Shown here: positions 36,421 to 44,130 of the stretch, one piece after another | Numbering within the stretch: the first letter of the stretch is position 1 | Layout: each line of letters starts with the position of its first letter | Assembly (NCBI GenBank): GCA_050187875.1 | Contig: JBFWXB010000021.1 | Location: 13,675-77,674 of the forward strand | Origin: JAFKKS01 sp050187875 | GTDB lineage: Bacteria > Pseudomonadota > Alphaproteobacteria > Rhizobiales > Xanthobacteraceae | DNA: 64,000 nt | Reading direction: 5' to 3' | Notes under the pieces: generated by a model | The model's database searches: none | What the model was told of the DNA's origin: nothing | What the model saw: the letters and a program-made list of their open reading frames with translations, nothing else | Program-made: the position numbers and the translations under genes

Positions 36421-36446
36421 GTAACCTTTAAGGGGTGGTTGGCGAA
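36421..36446 (+). promoter_or_regulatory. SigF-type ECF promoter (GTAACC-N16-CGAA) of the bufferin operon
   Basis: GTAACC at 36421-36426 and CGAA at 36443-36446 are exactly 16 bases apart. The site lies 78 bases before the bufA start and points toward it. In Caulobacter the bufferin operons are controlled by SigF-NrsF, so this match, together with the local sigF-nrsF pair, makes SigF control of the operon likely here. Confidence 0.7.
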
Positions 36447-36523
36447 CCCAACATTGCAGGCCGACTGGCGGCTTGACCGTGGCTTGCGTGGCCGCGGGAT
36501 CCCATTCGACTGGAGGAACCGCA

Positions 36524-36874
36524 ATGTCCAATCGCACGATGTCTGTCCTGGTTGCCGGCGCATTCGCCGCGGCCGTTGCTTCGCTCACGGCGCCTGCTGT
36601 CCTGGCTCAGGGGATGAGCCATCAGGACATGGAAAAGATGATGAAGCAGAAGCAGGCGGAGACCTCGAAACAGCTCAAGACCGGAAAATTCGAGAAGTGT
36701 TACGGCGTCGCCCTGAAGGGGCAGAACGACTGCTACGCCGGCGCCGGTACGACCTGTGCCGGCACCAGCACGGTCAATTACCAGGGCAACGCCTTCAAGC
36801 TGGTCGCAAAAGGCACCTGCACGACGATCTCGACCCCGAACGGCCACGGCAGCCTGACACCGACAAAAGCCTGA
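36524..36874 (+). CDS. bufA: Bufferin precursor (DUF2282), copper-binding RiPP
   Basis: The 116-residue protein has a signal peptide (about 1-29, ending AVLAQG), a helical spacer rich in Met and Lys, and a DUF2282 core with four cysteines (59, 70, 78, 99) in KCYGVALKGQNDC, TTCAGTS and KGTCTTI. Bufferins are ribosomal peptides whose core cysteines are converted to thiooxazoles by a DUF692 enzyme; the exported product binds copper. The gene heads an operon with the maturation genes. ATG 36524 follows GGAGG. Expression is predicted from the SigF-type promoter at 36421. Confidence 0.9.
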   Translation: MSNRTMSVLVAGAFAAAVASLTAPAVLAQGMSHQDMEKMMKQKQAETSKQLKTGKFEKCYGVALKGQNDCYAGAGTTCAGTSTVNYQGNAFKLVAKGTCTTISTPNGHGSLTPTKA

Positions 36875-36900
36875 GTTTCGATAATACGACTTAAGCAACA

Positions 36901-36929
36901 GCCGCGGCGGGAAGCCTGCCCCCCGCGGC
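36901..36929 (+). terminator. GC-rich hairpin between bufA and bufB (probable attenuator)
   Basis: GCCGCGG at 36901-36907 pairs with CCGCGGC at 36923-36929, extended by GGG/CCC after one bulge. It lies in the 92-base gap between the precursor gene and the maturase gene. Such a hairpin would let bufA be made in excess over its modifying enzymes, either by partial termination or by stabilising the upstream mRNA. No T-run follows, so full termination is unlikely. Confidence 0.45.
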
Positions 36930-36966
36930 CGTCTGCACCAACAGTGAATTTGTCCGCAGAGGAGCA

Positions 36967-37854
36967 ATGGCCATGGGAGAACTACGAATTGCTCCGACAT
37001 CAATTCCCGTGCGCGCTGGCGTGGGCCTTAAAGCCGAGCACTACAGGACGATTCTAGAAGCAAAGCCAGAAATCGGATTCTTCGAAATCCACGCTGAAAA
37101 TTATATGGGGGCCGGGGGGCCGCCGCATCGCTACCTGACCGGAATTCGTGAGCGCTATCCGATATCGCTCCACGGCGTTGGTCTATCGATCGGCGCCGAC
37201 CGTCCGCTCGATGACGATCATCTCGGCCGCTTGAAGAATCTCATCGAGCGCTACCAACCGGGTTTGTTTTCGGAACATCTCGCCTGGTCGACGCATGATA
37301 CGTCGTTCTTCAATGACCTGCTGCCGGTGCCCTATACGCGCGAGACGCTGGCGCGCGTCTGCGAGCACATCGATGAAGTGCAGGAGGCGCTTGGCCGGCA
37401 GATGCTCCTCGAGAATCCCTCGACCTACATTCAGTTTGCCGAGAGCACCTATTCAGAGATCGATTTCATTGGCGAAATCGTGCGCCGCACCGGCTGCGGC
37501 CTGCTGCTCGACGTTAACAACGTGCATGTTGCGTCCGCCAACCAGGAATGGGACCCGCTGCGCTATATCGACGATTACCCACTCGCGCATGTGCAGGAAA
37601 TTCATCTCGCCGGACATACAAGTGAGGCCGATGAGCAGAGCCGACCGCTGCTCATCGATACGCATGACCGTCCGGTCGACGAGCTGGTCTGGGACCTATT
37701 CGCACACGCGATTGGGCGGCTTGGGCCTACGCCAACCTTGATCGAGTGGGACGCCAAGGTTCCAGCCTGGTCGACGTTGCAGGCTGAGGCCGACCGGGCC
37801 GACGCGATCATGTACACGGCAACTTGCAACGAGGTCCTCCGTGCGGCTAGTTGA
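36967..37854 (+). CDS. bufB: Bufferin maturase, multinuclear non-heme iron oxidase (DUF692, MNIO)
   Basis: The 295-residue TIM-barrel protein carries the DUF692 metal-ligand pattern: FFEIHAENYMG, SLHGVGLSIG, SEHLAW, LLENPSTYI, LLLDVNNVHV, EIHLAGH and LIEWDAKVP. MNIO enzymes use two or three irons and oxygen to oxidise cysteines of a RiPP precursor, here presumably BufA, to thiooxazoles. ATG 36967 follows GAGGAG. The downstream bufC gene overlaps it by 14 bases, which fits the enzyme and its partner being made together. Confidence 0.93.
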   Translation: MAMGELRIAPTSIPVRAGVGLKAEHYRTILEAKPEIGFFEIHAENYMGAGGPPHRYLTGIRERYPISLHGVGLSIGADRPLDDDHLGRLKNLIERYQPGLFSEHLAWSTHDTSFFNDLLPVPYTRETLARVCEHIDEVQEALGRQMLLENPSTYIQFAESTYSEIDFIGEIVRRTGCGLLLDVNNVHVASANQEWDPLRYIDDYPLAHVQEIHLAGHTSEADEQSRPLLIDTHDRPVDELVWDLFAHAIGRLGPTPTLIEWDAKVPAWSTLQAEADRADAIMYTATCNEVLRAAS

Positions 37855-38647
37855 ACGACAACGAGAATTTGCAAGAGCTTTGCTTGATCCAGTCGCGACG
37901 GTGCCGAGCGGCATCGTCGGGCCGGATGGTTTGCCAAGCAGCAGACGCTTTGCGGTGTACCGCAACAACGTCGTGGTCGGCTTGGTCGAGGCACTACGGG
38001 CCAACTTCCCCGCGACCTATCGACTCGTCGGCGAAGAATTTTTCCAGGCTATGGCCCGCGAATTCGTCGTGCGCAAGCCGCCGAACTCTCCCATCCTTCT
38101 CGACTACGGCGTGGCATTCCCCGATTTCGTTGAAGGCTTCGAGCCCGCCGAATCGTTGCCTTATCTGCCTGACGTGGCCCGCATCGAGCGAGCATGGACG
38201 GAATCCTATAATGCGCCTGAAGCTCTCGCGCTTTGTGCCGATGCTTTCGCCGACTTGCCAAAGGATCAAACGCCTTCTCTTCGGTTCGAATTGCATCCCT
38301 CGCTGCGGCTTGTCCGCCCGCGCTTTCCGGCGCTGACGATATGGCGCATGAACGTCGCGGATGGCGTTCCGGCGCCCATTGATCTCGAGGCAGGCGGAGA
38401 GGACGCTCTGCTGGTGCGGCCTGATGCGGACGTCGAGGTGCGGTTGCTGCCGCCAGGCGGCGCAGAATTCATAGTCGATCTCTCTCGGGGACACTCGCTG
38501 GCGGATGCCGTCAAGGCGGCAATGAGCATCCCAAGCTCGTTCGACTTGGCAGCTAATCTCGAAACCCTGATCAGTGCTGGCGTCTTTGTCGGGTTCAGTC
38601 TGCGTGAAAGCGCCGACGCAGCTCTTGTTGGACTTGAGATGCGATGA
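37841..38647 (+). CDS. bufC: Bufferin maturation partner (DUF2063)
   Basis: The 268-residue protein has the DUF2063 N-terminal helical domain (RRFAVYRNNVVVGLVEALRA, FPATYRLVGEEFF, LLDYGVAFPDF) and a C-terminal RiPP-recognition-like domain (about 140-265). DUF2063 proteins act as partners that present the precursor to the DUF692 enzyme. The start is GTG 37841 inside the end of bufB. The gene overlaps bufD by 4 bases. Confidence 0.9.
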   Translation: MRLVERQREFARALLDPVATVPSGIVGPDGLPSSRRFAVYRNNVVVGLVEALRANFPATYRLVGEEFFQAMAREFVVRKPPNSPILLDYGVAFPDFVEGFEPAESLPYLPDVARIERAWTESYNAPEALALCADAFADLPKDQTPSLRFELHPSLRLVRPRFPALTIWRMNVADGVPAPIDLEAGGEDALLVRPDADVEVRLLPPGGAEFIVDLSRGHSLADAVKAAMSIPSSFDLAANLETLISAGVFVGFSLRESADAALVGLEMR

Positions 38648-39201
38648 ACAGGACCTCAACATTGACATCGAGCCTTGTCCAGATTGTCCAAGCGATAATC
38701 GGTGGGCTCGCCTTCATTGCTGGTGCAATCGCGCCTCTGCTGCTTCGCATCGCGCTTGCAGTCCCATTCTTCAAATCGGGGCTGACAAAATGGGACGGCT
38801 TCCTGGCTCTGTCGCCGGCAGCGCAGTTCCTGTTCGAAGACGAATTCAAGCTGCACATCTTCGGCCAGGCCTATGGCTTTCCCGTGCCGGAGTTCTTCGC
38901 CTGGGGAGACGCATTGGCCGAGTTCGTATTGCCCATCCTGCTCGTTATCGGACTTGCGACTCGCTTCAGCGCGCTCGGCCTCCTGGTGATGACCGGAGTT
39001 ATTCAGCTTGTGGTGCCTGAAGGCTGGGCTAATTTCCATCTGCCGTGGGCAGCCCTTGCGGTCGCGATTATCGCAATCGGGCCTGGGAAACTTTCTCTCG
39101 ATCACGTGATCAAGCAACGCATCCACGAGCCGGTGCGTTATCAGGGCAACGGTCGCGAACCGCACGTCGAGCGTTTGACAGGCGCAAGTCATCAGAAATG
39201 A
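38644..39201 (+). CDS. bufD: DoxX family membrane protein of the bufferin operon
   Basis: The 185-residue protein has four hydrophobic segments and the DoxX pattern (LLLRIALAVPFFKSGLTKW, FGQAYGFPVPEFFAW, HLPWAALAVAI). DoxX proteins are common fourth members of bufferin operons; their role is uncertain, perhaps in redox chemistry or precursor handling at the membrane. It overlaps bufC and the following fusion gene by 4 bases each (ATGA), so translation is coupled across the junction. Confidence 0.88.
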   Translation: MNRTSTLTSSLVQIVQAIIGGLAFIAGAIAPLLLRIALAVPFFKSGLTKWDGFLALSPAAQFLFEDEFKLHIFGQAYGFPVPEFFAWGDALAEFVLPILLVIGLATRFSALGLLVMTGVIQLVVPEGWANFHLPWAALAVAIIAIGPGKLSLDHVIKQRIHEPVRYQGNGREPHVERLTGASHQK

Positions 39202-41105
39202 ATACACAGCTCTTGTGCATTGACGGGCCGGCAATTGTCTTCGGAGGGCCGTATAGCAATCTCGAAGCGACCCAGGCGCTGTTCGCGGAGGCAGCACGTC
39301 TTGGAATTGGCCCTGCGCGCATGATCTGCACCGGCGACGTAGTCGCCTATTGCGCCGATGCCGCCGCCACCGTGGCGCTTATTCGGTCGAGCGGATGTCA
39401 CGCCGTCATGGGGAATTGTGAAGAGAGTCTTGCGAGCGGCGCGGCCGATTGCGGGTGCGGCTTTCCGGCCGGCAGCAGCTGCGAGCGCCTCTCGACAGCC
39501 TGGTTCGGGCATGCACTGAAGCAGTTGGACGCGGATGCACGAGCATGGATGGCCCGGCTGCCGGGTCGAATCGACCTCGAAGTCGCCGGTCTGCGGCTTG
39601 CTGTGATCCACGGAGGCGTTGAGCGGATCAACCAGTTCATTTTTGCTTCGACCGCAGCGGCCGTCAAAGATCGTCAGCTCTCGCCCACAAATCTCGACGG
39701 CATCGTGGGCGGCCATTGTGGTTTGCCATTCTCGCAGGTCATTGGCTCAAAAATTTGGCACAACGCCGGCGTGATCGGCCTGCCGGCCAACGACGGTACG
39801 CCCCGCGTCTGGTACAGCATGCTGGTCCCCTCGGAAGACGGCCTTTCGATCGAGCATCGCGCCCTCAACTACGACTTCGCTCGAGCTGCGGACAAGATGA
39901 GGCGCGCGGAGCTGCCGGAGGAATACGCTACAGCGCTTGAAACGGGCTTATGGCCGAGCTGTGACGTTCTTCCCTGGAAGGAGATCCGAGAGCGTGGCGT
40001 TTTTCTCGAAGAAGGCCGCTGCGTCTGGCAGCACGCAGTAGCAAAGCGAGTTGGAAAAAAGCCCGTTGCGCTACGCCAGCTATGGCCCTCCGCCGACCGC
40101 GACGCCGTGCCCAAACTCGACCCGCAGAAATTTTGCGACCCTCGTACGACCGTAAGCGGCGAACGACGCGCCTCTGTAGCGCTTCTGCAGCTGCAGACGC
40201 TTTGGTTTAACACCGGCACATTGTGCAACATCGCCTGCCGCAACTGCTACATCGAATCGAGCCCGCGCAACGATCGTCTTGTTTATCTCACACTGCAAAA
40301 TGTCACCCGCTATCTCGACGAAATCGAGCGTGACGACTGGAGAACGGAAGAAATCGGATTCACCGGCGGCGAGCCATTCATGAATCCTGAATTTCTGGAA
40401 ATGTTGGAAGAATCTCTCTCGCGTGGGTTCCGGGTGCTTGTGCTTACGAACGCGATGCGTCCGATGCAGCGCGTCAAGAGCAGACTTCTAGACCTCAACA
40501 GACGGCTTGGCGCGAAGCTGACGATTCGTGTTTCGCTCGATCATTTTACTGCTGAGCGACACGAGGACGAGCGCGGACCCGGTACGTTCAAACCAACCTT
40601 GGAAGGACTGATTTGGCTCGCTCGGGCAGGGTTCAAGGTGGCGGTGGCCGGCCGGACCATGTGGGGCGGCGATCCCGAGGCCGAACGAGCCGGCTACGCT
40701 CGGTTGTTTGCCGAGCACGATATTCCAATCGATGCCTATGACCCCACAGGGCTGGTCCTCTTTCCTGAAATGGACCCGCGCGCGGACGTCCCGGAAATTA
40801 CGGAGTCATGTTGGAAGGCGCTTCGGAAATCCCCGACCGATGTGATGTGCTCAAGCTCGCGTATGGTCGTGAGGCGCAAGGGCGAGTCTGCCCCGGCAAT
40901 CCTTGCTTGCACGCTTATTCCCTATGACCAACGGTTTGAACTGGGCGCTACGCTGAGGGATGCAAGCCAGCCCGTGCCGCTGAACCATCCGACCTGCGCC
41001 AAATTCTGCGTGCTCGGAGGAGGGTCGTGCAGCGCGAACACTTCCGAGAGGGTCAAGCAGGGGACACTGCATTCAAGGGCTCTGTCGACAGCGAACGTTG
41101 GGTAG
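39198..41105 (+). CDS. Metallophosphoesterase-radical SAM fusion protein
   Basis: The protein has 635 residues. Residues 1-215 form a calcineurin-like phosphoesterase domain with GD (46-47), GNCE (72-75), HGG (138-140) and GGHCG (171-175), but the usual first motif D-x-H is replaced by GGPYSN. A linker follows. Residues 330-540 form a radical SAM domain with C-x3-C-x2-C (Cys343, 347, 350) and GGEP at 390-393. The C-terminus has a cysteine cluster (571, 600, 604, 611) suggesting an auxiliary iron-sulfur cluster like SPASM. ATG 39198 overlaps bufD as ATGA. The substrate is unknown; operon position suggests a role beside bufferin, or in a linked metalloid-sugar pathway. Confidence 0.88.
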   Translation: MNTQLLCIDGPAIVFGGPYSNLEATQALFAEAARLGIGPARMICTGDVVAYCADAAATVALIRSSGCHAVMGNCEESLASGAADCGCGFPAGSSCERLSTAWFGHALKQLDADARAWMARLPGRIDLEVAGLRLAVIHGGVERINQFIFASTAAAVKDRQLSPTNLDGIVGGHCGLPFSQVIGSKIWHNAGVIGLPANDGTPRVWYSMLVPSEDGLSIEHRALNYDFARAADKMRRAELPEEYATALETGLWPSCDVLPWKEIRERGVFLEEGRCVWQHAVAKRVGKKPVALRQLWPSADRDAVPKLDPQKFCDPRTTVSGERRASVALLQLQTLWFNTGTLCNIACRNCYIESSPRNDRLVYLTLQNVTRYLDEIERDDWRTEEIGFTGGEPFMNPEFLEMLEESLSRGFRVLVLTNAMRPMQRVKSRLLDLNRRLGAKLTIRVSLDHFTAERHEDERGPGTFKPTLEGLIWLARAGFKVAVAGRTMWGGDPEAERAGYARLFAEHDIPIDAYDPTGLVLFPEMDPRADVPEITESCWKALRKSPTDVMCSSSRMVVRRKGESAPAILACTLIPYDQRFELGATLRDASQPVPLNHPTCAKFCVLGGGSCSANTSERVKQGTLHSRALSTANVG

Positions 41106-41110
41106 CGCAC

Positions 41111-41818
41111 GTGCAGACAAAGACAGTGCAAGTCCGACACGTCTCAACGGCTGCGATCCTGGCATTGATCTTGGCTGGCGTTGTGCTCGCCTGGTTCTCG
41201 TTGCCGATCCGAGAATGGCTGGAGGCGCTCGTTGGTTGGATAAGAGCTCAGGGTATCTGGGGAGTTGTTGCCTTTGCCTTAGCTTACGTCGTCTTGGTGG
41301 TCGCGCTGGCACCGGCCGAGGTCATGTCCATTGCGGCAGGCCTCATCTACGGCGCTTGGGGATTCCCACTTGTCGTCTTCTCTGCGACCATCGGAGCAAT
41401 ACTGGCCTTTCTCGTATCGCGCTATATGGCCCGCGAATTCGTTCGAAGGCATCTTGAGCAACGACCCCTATTTCGAGCATTGGATCACGCGATCGCGCAG
41501 GAAGGCTGGAAAGTCGTCGCATTGTTCCGACTTAACCCACTCATTCCATTTAATCTGCAGAACTACTTCTTCGGCGCGACCGCGATTGGGTTTCGCGGCT
41601 ACGCGCTCGCAACCCTGTTCGGCATCATGCCGGGTTCTGCCGCTTTTGTGTATCTCGGCACGCTCGGGGCACTCGCGGCCGGCGGCGAGCAGTCGGGCGC
41701 GCTCAAGATCGGCTTCGTTGTCATCGGCTTGATCGCAACCGTCATCATCGTCGTCCTTCTCGGTAAGGCGGCGAAGCGGAAGCTTCGAGAAATCAACGTC
41801 AATGATAGCAACCCCTGA
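41111..41818 (+). CDS. TVP38/TMEM64 family membrane protein
   Basis: The 235-residue protein has about six hydrophobic segments and the VTT/DedA-like signature: AEVMSIAAGLIYGAWGF, IGAILAFLVSRYMAREF, FRLNPLIPFNLQNY, and GIMPGSAAFVYLG. TVP38 proteins are often next to mercury/arsenic-type flavoproteins and TIGR04283 enzymes; the function is unknown (lipid scrambling or small-molecule transport). GTG 41111 lies 5 bases after the fusion gene stop. An upstream in-frame start at 41027 would overlap that gene and is possible. Confidence 0.85.
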   Translation: MQTKTVQVRHVSTAAILALILAGVVLAWFSLPIREWLEALVGWIRAQGIWGVVAFALAYVVLVVALAPAEVMSIAAGLIYGAWGFPLVVFSATIGAILAFLVSRYMAREFVRRHLEQRPLFRALDHAIAQEGWKVVALFRLNPLIPFNLQNYFFGATAIGFRGYALATLFGIMPGSAAFVYLGTLGALAAGGEQSGALKIGFVVIGLIATVIIVVLLGKAAKRKLREINVNDSNP

Positions 41819-42581
41819 TGCACTCCAACCCAATCGCGGTACGCAGTCCCCGGCGATACCGCAAGGCCGATGCATGGCTTCGAGCAGACAAGCGTCAATC
41901 TCCATCATCGTTCCAACCTTGAACGAGCGGGAGACAATTGTGGGAGCGCTGACTCCGCTCCAGCGTCTCCGGGGAAAGAGCATCGAAATCGTCGTGATCG
42001 ACGGCAGAAGCGCGGACGATACCATCGAGCTCGCGCGCCCGCTGGCCGACCGTGTTGAGATTTCGAGACGTGGGCGGGCCGCTCAGATGAATACGGGCGC
42101 CTTACTTGCGCGCGGTGACGTCTTGCTGTTTCTGCACGCCGATACCCGGCTGCCGCCAGACTTCATCACCTTGATCCAACGCGCACTCGATGGTGGCCGA
42201 GCTTGGGGGCGCTTTAACGTTCGGATCGATTCGCGTCGCTTGCTATTGCGTATTGTCGCCCGAATGATGAATGCCCGATCCCGGTTGTCGGGAATCGCGA
42301 CAGGCGATCAGGCGATCTTCGTACGTCGCGGGGACTGCGAACGGATCGGTGGCTTTCCAGACATTCCGCTCATGGAAGACATTGCGCTCTCGAAGTCGCT
42401 GAAGCGACTGAGCTGGCCTGCGGTCATTCCTGTTCCCGTCCTTACGTCGGCTCGGCGATGGGAGCGAGATGGCATTGTGAAGACCATCATTCTCATGTGG
42501 TCTCTGCGGTGGGCGTATTTTTGGGGTGCCGATCCGGCCGGGCTTGCCATCCGATACGAAAAGGCTCCCCGCCGTGACTAG
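41802..42581 (+). CDS. TIGR04283-type glycosyltransferase (GT2, arsenosugar-associated family)
   Basis: The 259-residue GT-A protein has IIVPTLNERETI at the N-terminus, a VVIDGRSADDT strand, GRAAQMNTGALLA, the D-x-D-like LHADTRLPP and GDQAIFVRR. TIGR04283 enzymes are found with TIGR04282 partners and, in some bacteria, with ArsS radical SAM genes of arsenosugar biosynthesis. Here the radical SAM protein is of another type. The gene overlaps the TVP38 gene by 17 bases if ATG 41802 is used; ATG 41874 is an alternative close to the homology start. Confidence 0.88.
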   Translation: MIATPDALQPNRGTQSPAIPQGRCMASSRQASISIIVPTLNERETIVGALTPLQRLRGKSIEIVVIDGRSADDTIELARPLADRVEISRRGRAAQMNTGALLARGDVLLFLHADTRLPPDFITLIQRALDGGRAWGRFNVRIDSRRLLLRIVARMMNARSRLSGIATGDQAIFVRRGDCERIGGFPDIPLMEDIALSKSLKRLSWPAVIPVPVLTSARRWERDGIVKTIILMWSLRWAYFWGADPAGLAIRYEKAPRRD

Positions 42582-43206
42582 CCGTGTCGCCATCGCGATC
42601 TTTGCAAAGGCGCCCGTCGCTGGATTTGCTAAGACGCGTCTCATTCCGCGGTTCGGGGCCGAGACAGCCGCAAGCCTACAGCGGCTTATGATCGAGCGCG
42701 CGATCCGCACCGCAGTCGAATCCCGCGTTGGTCCGGTCTCCCTGTGGTGCGCCCCGGATTGCAGCGCTGAAGTCTTTTCGTCGCTGGCCGCAAAATACTC
42801 TCTTGAGCTGCACTCTCAGTCAGGGCGCGATCTCGGTGCACGAATGCTGCACGCCTTTGAGGTGCTGACAGTCGTTTGCCCGGTCATTGTGATTGGTTGC
42901 GACTGCCCGGCTCTCCAGCCATCTCATCTCCGGAAGTGTGCGCGCGATCTCGGCCACGGCCACGACGCCGTGTTCATCCCCACCGAGGACGGGGGCTACG
43001 CGCTGATAGCCGCGGCCAAACCCTGGCCTCAACTGTTTAGCGACATTCCGTGGGGCTCATCAGAGGTCATGTCGAGGACCCGAACCCGCGCGATAGCAAC
43101 AGGTTTGCGGGTTGCGGAACCGGTGATGCTTTGGGATGTGGACACGCCCGAGGATGTCGATCGCGCCGCCGCGCTCGGCCTGTTGAATCGTACGTGCGAG
43201 GTTTGA
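42574..43206 (+). CDS. TIGR04282-type glycosyltransferase/nucleotidyltransferase-like protein
   Basis: The 210-residue protein begins IAIFAKAPVAGFAKTRL, the family hallmark. It continues with LGARMLHAFE, VIVIGCDCPALQP and PTEDGGYALIA, ending in WDVDTPEDVDRA. It has the DUF2064 fold, related to nucleotidyltransferases. It is the constant partner of TIGR04283. GTG 42574 overlaps the upstream stop by 8 bases, and it is the last gene of the bufferin-headed operon. A 222-base gap follows with nothing recognisable. Confidence 0.88.
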   Translation: MTSRVAIAIFAKAPVAGFAKTRLIPRFGAETAASLQRLMIERAIRTAVESRVGPVSLWCAPDCSAEVFSSLAAKYSLELHSQSGRDLGARMLHAFEVLTVVCPVIVIGCDCPALQPSHLRKCARDLGHGHDAVFIPTEDGGYALIAAAKPWPQLFSDIPWGSSEVMSRTRTRAIATGLRVAEPVMLWDVDTPEDVDRAAALGLLNRTCEV

Positions 43207-43428
43207 AAGACGCGGGCGCTCGCGCCCTGGTTGGTTCTTCTCATCTATTGTCTGTTGACGTGGTTTGTGACGCCGCGGCGCGTGAGCTCGCCTCAGTTTT
43301 TCGACGGACGAAGTAGAACAGGCGGTGCCCCTTGCATCTGGCTGGTCGCCGTGGGCGCGTGTCGGGCTTGGCCGTTTGCTCGATAGGTTACTTGGTGGGC
43401 GCAATGCTTAGTCGGCGCGGCGTCAGTC

Positions 43429-44058
43429 TCAGCCGATTCCGTCACGCACACGAGCCGAGATCAGCTTTATGAGGTCATCAACGACAAACTTGGATTCCAC
43501 CAATTCGAGGCCTGCCTTCGGCACCCACTCTTCGGTGCGGCGGTCGAAGCCTGCGCCATATGCCCAGCTGATCCACGGCTCCCATGCCTTTGCCATTGCG
43601 CGTCGAAATGTTCCTCGCGGGCGCACATATTCCAAGGTGCGGATGGTGCCGCCGGGCTTCACAACACGGCCGAGTTCGCGCAGCGCATCGATCTGCAGAT
43701 CGTCAGGAAGAACGCAGAACAAGAAGGTCGCAACCGCGGCATCGAAAGTTGAATTAGGAAACGCTAGATGGGCGACGTCCATTTCCACGAGCCTCACCGG
43801 AGCCGCCGACGCTCGCACGCGGCTTGCCGCCCGGGCGAGCATGGCGGGACTGAGATCAATGCCTGTGACGCTTGCGTTGGAGGGATAGAACGGAAAATTC
43901 CGCCCTGTGCCGACGCCGGCGTCCAAAATCCGGCCTGAGAGGCCACGAAAGAGCAGCGGTCTCAACTGCCGATACCGCCCGTACTCGAACGGCAGATCGA
44001 GCAGGTCGTAAAGCGGCGCTATTCGCTGATAACGATCGCGGTTGGTGATCATGGCCAT
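43429..44058 (-). CDS. Class I SAM-dependent methyltransferase
   Basis: The 209-residue protein has motif I ILDAGVGTGRNF, motif II-like VTGIDLSPAMLARA and motif IV ATFLFCVLPD, of the UbiE/phosphatidylethanolamine-methyltransferase type. The start is MAMITNRDRYQRIAPLYD, typical of this group. It is transcribed toward the end of the bufferin operon and divergently, across 72 bases, from the flavoprotein at 44131. A much longer upstream in-frame extension is antisense to that flavoprotein gene and is rejected. The substrate is unknown; lipid or metalloid methylation is possible. Confidence 0.88.
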   Translation of the reverse strand: MAMITNRDRYQRIAPLYDLLDLPFEYGRYRQLRPLLFRGLSGRILDAGVGTGRNFPFYPSNASVTGIDLSPAMLARAASRVRASAAPVRLVEMDVAHLAFPNSTFDAAVATFLFCVLPDDLQIDALRELGRVVKPGGTIRTLEYVRPRGTFRRAMAKAWEPWISWAYGAGFDRRTEEWVPKAGLELVESKFVVDDLIKLISARVRDGIG

Positions 44059-44130
44059 CCGAATATCTTGCTTGGCCCCCGAACGAGAGAGCGTCGACCG
44101 GCTTAGGAATGCAGATACCGGAGGTGACGC

